This document shows, one piece after another, positions 54,202 through 62,574 of a stretch of 64,000 nt of DNA. Origin of the DNA: JAVBLV01 sp031553195 (GTDB taxonomy: Bacteria; Bacteroidota; Bacteroidia; Bacteroidales; P3); NCBI GenBank assembly GCA_031553195.1, contig JAVBLV010000006.1, forward strand, positions 1 through 64,000. Reading direction: 5' to 3'. Under the pieces are notes generated by a model. The model saw only the letters and a list, made by a program, of their open reading frames with translations, was not told the origin of the DNA and did not search any database. The first letter of the stretch is position 1. Every line of letters begins with the position of its first letter. Position numbers and translations under genes: made by a program.

Positions 54202-54233
54202 AAACGTGAGATTACTTCTCACGTTTTTTTTTA
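54202..54233 (+). terminator. Terminator of efp
   Basis: AAACGTGAGA (54202-54211) pairs with TCTCACGTTT (54217-54226) around a 5-base loop and runs into T9. A textbook intrinsic terminator. Confidence 0.92.
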
Positions 54234-54251
54234 ATTATAAAAAGACAAGCT

Positions 54252-55358
54252 ATGTTTTCCGAATTAATCAAAAATTATGTTTGGCAAGATTTATCAAATG
54301 AAATCTATGCGAAAACAAATGCAGATGTGGAACGGGCTTTAAGAAAACCCCAATTAGACCTGGATGATTTTAAGGCGTTGGTTTCGCCTTCCGCCTCAAA
54401 TTATCTGGAACAAATGGCCGCCCGGAGCAAAGCGGCAACCCAAAAACGATTTGGTAAAACAATCCAGTTATACATTCCTCTTTATTTGACAAATACCTGC
54501 ATTAATCATTGCGTATACTGCGGATTTAATCATACAAACAAAATAAACCGCATAATATTAACCGATGATAAAATCAAAGAAGAAATTGATATTATCAAAA
54601 AAATGGGATATGAACATATTTTATTGGTTACCGGGGAATCTCCAAAAGAAGCGGGCATAGATTATATTGAAAATGCCGTGAAGTTGGTTCGTCCCCATTT
54701 CGAATCTATTTCGTTAGAGGTGCAACCGTTAGAAATTATTGAATATGAAAGGCTAATACAATCAGGACTGAATGCGGTTTATATTTATCAGGAAACTTAT
54801 AACAAAGAACGATATAGAATTTATCATCCCAAAGGAATTAAAAGCGATTTCGAGTATCGTTTGCATACGCCCGATCGTTTAGGCCAGGCAAAAATTCATA
54901 AAATAGGTTTAGGCGCTTTAATGGGGTTGGAAGATTTTAGGGTGGAGAGTTTTTTTCTTGCCTTACATCTTCGTTATTTACAAAAAACATATTGGAGGAC
55001 AAAATATTCTATTTCTTTTCCCCGCATACGTCCGCATGAAGGGGTTTTCCAGCCCAATTATCCGGTAAACGACAAAGAATTCGCTCAAATGATATGGGCA
55101 TTTCGCCTTTTTGACAATGATGTGGAAATAGCCCTTTCAACGCGAGAATCTCCCCAATTCCGCGACCACATGATTGAACTGGGCGTTACAAGTATGAGCG
55201 CAGGGTCTAAAACTGACCCGGGGGGCTATTCCAATGAAAATATTGAACTTGAACAATTCTCCGTTAATGACAATCGAAGTCCCGAAGAAATCATTAAATC
55301 TATTCATAATCAGGGCTATGATGTTGTGTGGAAGGATTGGGACAAAATATTTGGATAA
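54252..55358 (+). CDS. thiH: 2-iminoacetate synthase ThiH (radical SAM)
   Basis: It splits tyrosine to make dehydroglycine for the thiazole ring of thiamine. The 368 residues have the radical-SAM triad in TNTCINHCVYCGFNH, followed by the family segments LLVTGESPKEAGI, YQETYNKERYRIYHP and LGALMGLEDFRVE. The C terminus lacks the extra cluster motif of HydG, so it is not the hydrogenase maturase. It stands alone, with none of thiC, thiG, thiS or thiE in the window. No TPP riboswitch is visible ahead of it. Confidence 0.93.
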   Translation: MFSELIKNYVWQDLSNEIYAKTNADVERALRKPQLDLDDFKALVSPSASNYLEQMAARSKAATQKRFGKTIQLYIPLYLTNTCINHCVYCGFNHTNKINRIILTDDKIKEEIDIIKKMGYEHILLVTGESPKEAGIDYIENAVKLVRPHFESISLEVQPLEIIEYERLIQSGLNAVYIYQETYNKERYRIYHPKGIKSDFEYRLHTPDRLGQAKIHKIGLGALMGLEDFRVESFFLALHLRYLQKTYWRTKYSISFPRIRPHEGVFQPNYPVNDKEFAQMIWAFRLFDNDVEIALSTRESPQFRDHMIELGVTSMSAGSKTDPGGYSNENIELEQFSVNDNRSPEEIIKSIHNQGYDVVWKDWDKIFG

Positions 55359-55420
55359 TTTTTGGTACCAAATTTGTTACTCTTATGTTTCAAAGAATAA
55401 TCTTTCAAAAAGAAAATTTG

Positions 55421-55428
55421 TACCTTTG
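55421..55428 (+). promoter_or_regulatory. Candidate -7 box for the coiled-coil lipoprotein
   Basis: TACCTTTG fits the consensus. The -33 site is unclear. It would give a leader of about 83 bases after the thiH stop. Confidence 0.45.
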
Positions 55429-55516
55429 AAAATTCATTCTTTACCTGTTAAAATAGAGTCGTTAAATCAAAAGACTGATGTAAAATATATTAAGTAACAC
55501 TAATAATAGAATAGAA

Positions 55517-56392
55517 ATGAAAAAAACAGCCCTCTTAATTGCAACTGTCGCAGCTATTTTGTTTAGCGGATGCGATCCTAAAAATTCTAAAGAATATATT
55601 GCGGCGCAACATGAACTTGATTCTTTGAAAGCCATAGTTCAGACGAGAGATACCGAAGTTAAATCTTTATTTGACGCTTTAACCGAAATAGAAGACAATC
55701 TATCTGAGGTCTCTTCGAAGTTTCAACGCGTAGACCAAATGAAACGGGGCAATAATGAAGCGAATCAAGACACGCGTTCTAAAATAAAAGCTCAAATAAA
55801 CGATATTAATGAAATTTTAAGCGATAATAAACGTAAACTTGCAGACTTAAATCAAAAACTAAAGAAGTCAAATTTAAAAATTGACGAGTTGAACAAGTAT
55901 GTACTTAAATTACAAGAACGCGTTAATGAACAAGACGCTCAAATTCAAACGCTGCTTGCCGACGTTGAACAAAAGAAAGTAACCATTCAGAACTTGAGCA
56001 ATGATGTTAGCCAGTTAACCAAACAAAATGAAGAAAAAGATAACATCATTACGCAAAAGACCTTAGAGGTGAATACCGCCTACTATGTTATTGGAACTAA
56101 AAAGGAATTGAAAGATGCAAAAATCGTGGACAAACAAGGCGGATTTATCGGAATAGGAGCTCAAACGCATCTTAGAAATGATGCCGATAACAGCAGATTC
56201 ACGAAAGTTGACATTACAAAAGCAACGATTATAAAAATAACCCCGACAAAAAAAGTAAAAGTTGTCACCTCTCATTCTGAAGAGAGTTATGAATTGGTTA
56301 AAGATGCTAATAAGAAAATAGAAGCATTAAAAATTAATAATCCTCAGGAATTTTGGAAAATGTCAAAATATTTAGTTCTTCTCATTGATTAA
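55517..56392 (+). CDS. Coiled-coil lipoprotein
   Basis: A 291-residue lipoprotein (MKKTALLIATVAAILFSGC, lipidated Cys19). Residues 25-185 are almost entirely a coiled coil with heptads (LADLNQKLKKSNLKIDEL). The C-terminal 100 residues form a beta-rich domain (GGFIGIGAQTHLRNDADN, TSHSEESYELV). Similar proteins are common in Bacteroidetes but no function is established. It is followed by a strong hairpin. Confidence 0.8.
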   Translation: MKKTALLIATVAAILFSGCDPKNSKEYIAAQHELDSLKAIVQTRDTEVKSLFDALTEIEDNLSEVSSKFQRVDQMKRGNNEANQDTRSKIKAQINDINEILSDNKRKLADLNQKLKKSNLKIDELNKYVLKLQERVNEQDAQIQTLLADVEQKKVTIQNLSNDVSQLTKQNEEKDNIITQKTLEVNTAYYVIGTKKELKDAKIVDKQGGFIGIGAQTHLRNDADNSRFTKVDITKATIIKITPTKKVKVVTSHSEESYELVKDANKKIEALKINNPQEFWKMSKYLVLLID

Positions 56393-56412
56393 ATATTTAT
56401 TAATCAGCTTGG

Positions 56413-56446
56413 AAAGACCTTTCTACGAAATTGTAGAAAGGTCTTT
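56413..56446 (+). terminator. Terminator of the coiled-coil lipoprotein gene
   Basis: AAAGACCTTTCTAC and GTAGAAAGGTCTTT pair over 14 bases with a 6-base loop. No long T-run follows, so it may be bidirectional or slow. The rest of the 265-base gap before the macroglobulin gene has no gene. Confidence 0.8.
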
Positions 56447-56623
56447 GTGCATATTGAAATATCTGAAATCCTGTGTATTTTCAAAGTCTCAATAATACTG
56501 ATTAAAAGATATTAAAACCGGTATTTCTAATCATTTACTCGATAAAAAAACGCTACCGTCCGGCTATTTAAATAATTTATAGACCAATTAAAGATGAAGA
56601 AACTAAAATATACTAATTTTGTA

Positions 56624-56631
56624 TTTGTATA
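56624..56631 (+). promoter_or_regulatory. -7 box of the macroglobulin gene
   Basis: TAATTTTG fits TAnnTTTG. Transcription would begin near 56637, so the ATG at 56658 is the start rather than an in-frame codon at 56619. No TTTG is found at -33. Confidence 0.5.
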
Positions 56632-56657
56632 TTTTTATTAACAGTAAACCCTTTTTC

Positions 56658-59600
56658 ATGAAAACCAAATCAATTTTTAGTCTCGTCGCCATTTTGGCGT
56701 TGCTTTTTTCTTGCGGGAAAAACAAGCCGATTACCCCTTCGGCAGAATTTGCGCCTTATATTAGCGCGTATACCGGAGGACAGATTTCATCCAATTCCTC
56801 CATCCGCATAGAGTTTGCAAAAGAATTCCCTATGGTAGAATTGAATAGCGAAGTCAAAGAGTCGTTGTTCAGTTTCAGTCCTTCCCTGAAAGGGAAAGCT
56901 TATTGGATTAATAACAAAACCATTGAATTTGTTCCCGATTCGGGACAATTGCAACGAGGCAAATTGTACAATGCCAAATTTAAACTGGGAAAAGTAGCCG
57001 AAGTGGAAAAGAAATTGAATGTTTTTCCTTTCTCGTTTCAGGTTATCGAACAAAACTTTGCAATCGAAACAGAAGCCTATTCATGTATGGGCGATTATGA
57101 TACCGAACATGCCATGGTGGAAGGTTCGTTGAAATTGAGCGATGCGGCCGACTCCGTACAAGTAAAGAAGATGCTTTCCGCCGATTTGGAAGGAATAGGA
57201 AAATTACCCGTAAAGGTCGAGGCTACACAAGATCTTAAAGAATACCATTTTACCATAGAAAATATTCCACGGAAGAAAGAAGATAAAACCTTGGAAATTT
57301 TTGCCGACGGCAATCCTATCGAAGTAAACAGAAGCCAAAAGGAAAGCATTCTTATTCCCGCCGCAGGCTCGTTCCGGTTTCTTTCCGCTTCGTGTATTCA
57401 TTTGCCTGAAAACGGCATAGAAATAGTTTTTTCCGATCCCATTTCTCAAACCCAAGATCTTACAGGCTTAATCTCTTTGAGCGAAGTCAACAATTTCACC
57501 TATCAGATAGACAAAAACAAAGTAAAACTTTTTTTTGAATATGGAAGCATTAAAAATGTTTCATTAAACATTGAAGGAACCGTAAAAAACTGTCAAAACA
57601 AAACATTAGGAAAGCCGGTTTCTCTTTCGTTGAATCTGGAATCGTTAAAGCCTAAGGTGGAAATTCCTTTTTCGGGAACCATTTTGCCCGATTCCAAAAA
57701 TCTGGCTCTTCCTTTCAAAGCGGTAAATCTTTGGGCGGTGGATTTGCGGATTGTACAAATTTATGAGAACAATTTGCTCACATTTTTTCAGACCAATCAA
57801 TTATCATCGTCGAACGAGTTGAGGCGTTTCGGAAGGTTGGTTTTCAAAAAAACATTGCGTTTGGACGGCGATCCGGCAAAGAGACTGGATAGATGGGAAA
57901 ACTTTTCTATGGATCTTTCTAAAATTATCCAACAAGAACCCGGCGCGATTTATCGTATAGAATTATCATTTAAAAAAGAGTATTCCTTATATCCTTGCAG
58001 CGGAGTAGTTCCTAAAAAACTAACTGCCGAAGGTTTGACTGCCATTTCGCCCGAAGAGTTGGACGAGAAAGAAATGGCGGAATGGGACCGTACCAGTCCT
58101 TATTATTACGGCAGTTATTATGAGGATGAAGACTGGTATGATTATCGGTGGGACGAGCAAGATGATCCCTGCAAGTCTTCTTATTACATGAATTCCGACC
58201 TGAAGGCCTCCTGTAACGTTTTTGCCTCCAACATGGGAATCATTGTAAAAGGAAACAGCGACAAGCAGATGTGGGTTACTGTGGCAAATATTCTGGACGC
58301 CAAACCCATGAGTGGAACAACCGTTAAAATTTACAATTACCAGTTGCAGGTCATCGGAAGCGGCAAAACCGATAAAGACGGTTTTGCTACTATTGAGTTG
58401 AATCCCAAAGGCGGGAAACCGTTTATCGCTTATGCGGAATCGGGAAATGAAAAAGCGTATTTACGCTTGGTCGACGGCGAAGAAAAATCGTTAAGTCGTT
58501 TCGATGTGGGAGGAAAAGAAATTCAAAGGGGTTTGAAAGGATATATTTATGGCGAACGTGGCGTTTGGCGGCCGGGAGATACGGTTCACCTGGGTTTTAT
58601 TCTGGAAGACAAACAAAAGAAAATTCCCGCAAACCATCCGGTAACCCTCGAAATATTTAACCCCAGAGGACAATTTTACAGCAAACATATTTCTACCGAA
58701 GGACTGAATGGCTTTTACCGTTTTGATATTCCCACGCGAATGGATGATCCTACCGGGCTTTGGAGCGCATATATAAAGATTGGAGGAAATACTTTCCACA
58801 AGTCTTTGCGGATTGAAACCGTAAAACCGAACCGCCTGAAAGTGAATCTTGAAATTCCTTCCAGCATTATCGACGCCAGCAGTGGAAGCATAGATGCGAC
58901 GCTTACTTCCAATTGGCTTACGGGCGCTACGGCCCGTAACTTGAAAGCGAAAGTGGAAATGACGTTTTCCAAGGTAAACGTTCCGTTCAAAGGTTATGAA
59001 AGTTACGTTTTTAATAACCCCGGTTCCCGCCTCTATTCCGAAAACATCGAAATTTTTGATGGCGCTTTAAACGAAGAAGGAGTCGCCCGCTTCAGCATGC
59101 GCATTCCGCAGGCCGAAAATGCGCCCGGCATGTTGAAAGCAACTTTAGTAAGCCGCGTATTCGAACCCGGAGGCGACGCCAGTATTTATGTGCAGACAGC
59201 TCCTTTTTCCCCTTTCAGCAGTTATGTGGGAATTGATTTCCATCAGAAATCGGATTATGAATTTCTGGAAACGGATAAGGATTATTCGTTTGATATCGTT
59301 ACTTTAAATCCGCAAGGAAAACCGGTAAACGCGCAGGATCTTGATTACAGAGTATATAAATTGAGTTGGAACTGGTGGTGGCAACGCAACTCCGAATCGC
59401 TGGAATCTTATGTTTACAACAATTCCATTACGCCGGTCATTTCAAGCAAAGTGAGTACCGTCAATGGAAAGGCAAAGGTAAAGTTTCGCATTGATTATCC
59501 GGAATGGGGACGTTATTTGGTGTTTGTAAAAAACAAGGCCAGCGGTCATGTGAGCGGACAAGTAATTTATATGGATTGGCCTTCTTATCGCGGGCGTTCT

Positions 59601-62255
59601 ATGAAAAACGATCCGTCGGGATTGACTATGTATACGTTTTCTACCGACAAACCGAGCTATGAGGTGGGCGAAGAAGTAACGGTAATATTGCCGGGATCGA
59701 TTGCCGGACGCGCTTTGGTGGCATTGGAAAACGGATCTTCGGTTTTAAAACGCGAATGGGTGGATATTTCTCCTAAAGGGGATACGAAATATAAATTCAA
59801 GATCACCGAAGATATGGCTCCGAATTTTTATATTCATGCGAGTTTATTACAACCGCACGCGCAAACTATTAACGATTTGCCTATCCGTATGTACGGCGTG
59901 GTTCCGGTTTCGGTATCGAATAAAAATTCTGTGTTGAATCCTGAAATTATTATGCCCGACGTGTTGCGTCCCGAAAAAGAATTTACCGTACAAATAAAGG
60001 AAAAACAAGGACGCGCCATGACTTACACGTTAGCTATTGTCGACGACGGCTTGCTTGACCTTACGGGATTTAAAACGCCCAATGCATGGGATGAATTTTA
60101 TGCACGGGAGGCGTTGGGTATCAGAACCTGGGATATGTACGATTTTGTTATCGGCGCTTTCGGCTCTAAGTTTGCTTCGTTGTTAAGCATCGGGGGAGAC
60201 GAGGCCATGCGCCCGTCCAATACCAAAGCCAATCGTTTTAAACCGGTAGTGAAATATTTAGGACCCTTTACCATTAAAAAAGGGCAAACGGCCTCGCATA
60301 AGATAAAACTTCCGATGTATGTGGGTTCCGTACGAACCATGGTAGTGGCCGGACAAGACGGGGCCTACGGGAAAGCCGAAAAAACAACGCCGGTGCGCAA
60401 CCCGCTGATGATTTTAACAACCCTGCCCCGCGTTGTCAGCGTCGGGGAAGAGATCTTGTTGCCGGTAACTGTTTTTGCTATGGAAAACTCCGTGAAGAAT
60501 GTCAGCGTAAAAGTAGAAACCACCGGATTAATGAAATTAACGGAATCGAAAGCCGCTTCCTTGCAATTTAACAAACCTGGGGATGAAATGGTATATTTCC
60601 GTATCAAAGCAGGTTCTACTACCGGCGTGGAAACGGTAAAAATAACCGCTTCGGGCAATGGGCAAACCGCTTCGGAAACGATCGAAATTGACGTGCGCAA
60701 TCCGAATCCGCCTATCATCAATTCAACCAATAAATTGATCGGAGCTTCGCAGGAAGAAGATTTTTCGTATGACTTGAATGCGCCTTCCAACGAAAATTGG
60801 GTAAAATTACAAGTTTCGAGAATTCCTTCGGTGGATTTCGGTCGTCGTTTTGATTTCTTAATCAATTATCAGCACTATTGTTCCGAACAAATAACTTCTA
60901 CGACTTTCCCGTTGCTTTATGTGGAACAATTTAAAAATGTAGATGCCAAAGAATCGGAAACCATCAAGAAAAATATTCGTGAAGCCATTAAAAACCTTTA
61001 TAGTCGTCAGCTTTCGGATGGTTCTATCGCTTATTGGCCCGGACAAACTTATGCCAATGAATGGGTTACCACTTATGCCGGACATTTTATGTACGAGGCC
61101 AAACAAAAGGGATACGAGGTCAGCGATAATTTCATAAAGAAATGGTTGTCTTACCAGCAAAAAATGGCCAAGGAATGGCGGGCGCCTTCTTCCAAACAAG
61201 GATATTATGATTATTATACCCAATCCGACTTGCAACAAGCGTATCGTTTGTATACCTTGGCGCTTGCCGGAAAACCGGACCAAGGAGCAATGAACCGCAT
61301 GAAAGAACTCCCGAACCTTTCGTTGCAAGCCAAATGGCGGCTGGCGTCGGCTTATGCTCTTACCGGAAAGAAGAGAGCCGCAAGCGAATTGGTATTTAAT
61401 ATCGAAACCCGGGTGCAAGGTTATTCTTATAATAATATGACTTACGGGTCTTCTTTCCGCGATAACGCTATGATTTTAGAGACTTTGCTTTTGCTGGATA
61501 ATATGCAAAAAGCCTGGGTGCAAGCCAAAATAGTTTCGGAAGCGCTGACCAACGAAAATTATTTCAGCACGCAATCGACGGCTTTTGCTTTGATAGCCAT
61601 GGGTAAATTTGCCGAAAAATTTAGTCAGGGAATGATCGAATTCGAATGGACAATCAATGGCAAAGCCCAAAAAGTAGTAAAGAGCGCCCGTCCGGTGTAT
61701 GAAATCAATATCCCAGCTAACGTTTTGAGGGGAGACGTTAAAATAAAAAATATTGGCAACGGCGATTTATTTGTTACTTTGACTTCCAAATATAAGCCGG
61801 TCATGGATACGCTTCCTGCTTTGGATAACAACTTAAAAACAGACGTCCGCTATACCGATTTGAACGGCAACCCGTTTGAAATCGACAATGTAAAACAAGG
61901 TTCGGATTTTGTGGCATGGGTAACGATTTCCAATATCAGCGGCGCTACCGATTATTCCGATCTGGCGTTGACCCATATTATCCCTTCGGGTTGGGAGATT
62001 TTTAACGAACGCATGCTCGACGGCGAAGAAAGCAATGAAAGCGAAGCCTATGCCAACTATGCGTATCGCGACATTCGCGACGATCGCGTATTGACCTATT
62101 TCAATTTGTCGCGGGGACAATACAAACGCTTTAAAGTCAGAATGCAAGCCTCCTACGTCGGACGTTTTGTGCTCCCTGCCATTTTGTGCGAAGGCATGTA
62201 CGACACCCAAGCGCAATCCCGGACGCGCAGCCGTTGGATAGAAGTCAGCAAGTAA
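56658..62255 (+). CDS. Alpha-2-macroglobulin-like lipoprotein with intact thioester
   Basis: A 1865-residue lipoprotein (Cys19 in LALLFSC) of the bacterial A2M family. These trap attacking proteases with a thioester and are thought to protect the periplasm. MG domains fill the N-terminal half, including the MG2 region with LKGYIYGERGVWRPGDTVHL. The thioester motif CSEQ is at residues 1408-1411 (YQHYCSEQITST), followed by the helical complement-like domain (WPGQTYANEWVTTYAGHFMY) and a C-terminal receptor-like domain. A tyrosine- and acid-rich insert (YYYGSYYEDEDWYDYRWDE) lies near 480. PBP1c, its usual partner, is absent downstream. Confidence 0.95.
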   Translation: MKTKSIFSLVAILALLFSCGKNKPITPSAEFAPYISAYTGGQISSNSSIRIEFAKEFPMVELNSEVKESLFSFSPSLKGKAYWINNKTIEFVPDSGQLQRGKLYNAKFKLGKVAEVEKKLNVFPFSFQVIEQNFAIETEAYSCMGDYDTEHAMVEGSLKLSDAADSVQVKKMLSADLEGIGKLPVKVEATQDLKEYHFTIENIPRKKEDKTLEIFADGNPIEVNRSQKESILIPAAGSFRFLSASCIHLPENGIEIVFSDPISQTQDLTGLISLSEVNNFTYQIDKNKVKLFFEYGSIKNVSLNIEGTVKNCQNKTLGKPVSLSLNLESLKPKVEIPFSGTILPDSKNLALPFKAVNLWAVDLRIVQIYENNLLTFFQTNQLSSSNELRRFGRLVFKKTLRLDGDPAKRLDRWENFSMDLSKIIQQEPGAIYRIELSFKKEYSLYPCSGVVPKKLTAEGLTAISPEELDEKEMAEWDRTSPYYYGSYYEDEDWYDYRWDEQDDPCKSSYYMNSDLKASCNVFASNMGIIVKGNSDKQMWVTVANILDAKPMSGTTVKIYNYQLQVIGSGKTDKDGFATIELNPKGGKPFIAYAESGNEKAYLRLVDGEEKSLSRFDVGGKEIQRGLKGYIYGERGVWRPGDTVHLGFILEDKQKKIPANHPVTLEIFNPRGQFYSKHISTEGLNGFYRFDIPTRMDDPTGLWSAYIKIGGNTFHKSLRIETVKPNRLKVNLEIPSSIIDASSGSIDATLTSNWLTGATARNLKAKVEMTFSKVNVPFKGYESYVFNNPGSRLYSENIEIFDGALNEEGVARFSMRIPQAENAPGMLKATLVSRVFEPGGDASIYVQTAPFSPFSSYVGIDFHQKSDYEFLETDKDYSFDIVTLNPQGKPVNAQDLDYRVYKLSWNWWWQRNSESLESYVYNNSITPVISSKVSTVNGKAKVKFRIDYPEWGRYLVFVKNKASGHVSGQVIYMDWPSYRGRSMKNDPSGLTMYTFSTDKPSYEVGEEVTVILPGSIAGRALVALENGSSVLKREWVDISPKGDTKYKFKITEDMAPNFYIHASLLQPHAQTINDLPIRMYGVVPVSVSNKNSVLNPEIIMPDVLRPEKEFTVQIKEKQGRAMTYTLAIVDDGLLDLTGFKTPNAWDEFYAREALGIRTWDMYDFVIGAFGSKFASLLSIGGDEAMRPSNTKANRFKPVVKYLGPFTIKKGQTASHKIKLPMYVGSVRTMVVAGQDGAYGKAEKTTPVRNPLMILTTLPRVVSVGEEILLPVTVFAMENSVKNVSVKVETTGLMKLTESKAASLQFNKPGDEMVYFRIKAGSTTGVETVKITASGNGQTASETIEIDVRNPNPPIINSTNKLIGASQEEDFSYDLNAPSNENWVKLQVSRIPSVDFGRRFDFLINYQHYCSEQITSTTFPLLYVEQFKNVDAKESETIKKNIREAIKNLYSRQLSDGSIAYWPGQTYANEWVTTYAGHFMYEAKQKGYEVSDNFIKKWLSYQQKMAKEWRAPSSKQGYYDYYTQSDLQQAYRLYTLALAGKPDQGAMNRMKELPNLSLQAKWRLASAYALTGKKRAASELVFNIETRVQGYSYNNMTYGSSFRDNAMILETLLLLDNMQKAWVQAKIVSEALTNENYFSTQSTAFALIAMGKFAEKFSQGMIEFEWTINGKAQKVVKSARPVYEINIPANVLRGDVKIKNIGNGDLFVTLTSKYKPVMDTLPALDNNLKTDVRYTDLNGNPFEIDNVKQGSDFVAWVTISNISGATDYSDLALTHIIPSGWEIFNERMLDGEESNESEAYANYAYRDIRDDRVLTYFNLSRGQYKRFKVRMQASYVGRFVLPAILCEGMYDTQAQSRTRSRWIEVSK

Positions 62256-62394
62256 TTTTTTTAACGATAAATGAACGGCGAGCCTTGAATAAAAATTTGC
62301 GGTTCGTCGTTTTTTTATTTTACCCGTTGTTTCTATCTATCCAGCGAACAAGAGATCGATATTTTCAATTAGGAAAGAGTGGAAATAAAACTCA

Positions 62395-62505
62395 ATCCTT
62401 CAATAATTCAGTAATTCAACAAAAGGAAAGCAAGCCTCAGCAAAAAATCGCAACTCAAAACTCGATTATCGATTATTCAATAACTCAACTTTCAATTATT
62501 CAATA
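62395..62505. repeat. TTCAATAA-type simple repeats
   Basis: Units such as TTCAATAATTCAGTAATTCA and GATTATTCAATAACTCAACT fill this part of the 319-base gap after the macroglobulin gene. They are of the same type as those at 6360-6405 and 8615-8650. The rest of the gap holds the next promoter. Confidence 0.55.
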
Positions 62506-62509
62506 AAAT

Positions 62510-62567
62510 TTTGTCTATTATAATATAAATTACTACATTTGTTTTCTCTTATTTATAAGAAAGGAGG
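62510..62567 (+). promoter_or_regulatory. Promoter and strong ribosome site of the FG-GAP gene
   Basis: TTTG at 62510-62513 and TACATTTG at 62534-62541 are 20 bases apart, a full match. AAGGAGG follows at 62561-62567, 7 bases before the ATG. A strong Shine-Dalgarno box is rare in this phylum and fixes the start at 62575. Confidence 0.75.
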
Positions 62568-62574
62568 CCGGCCT

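Noticed and set aside
54252..55358. HydG, the tyrosine lyase that matures [FeFe] hydrogenase
   Set aside because: The protein is 368 residues and lacks the C-terminal CxxC cluster motif; it matches ThiH in length and internal motifs.
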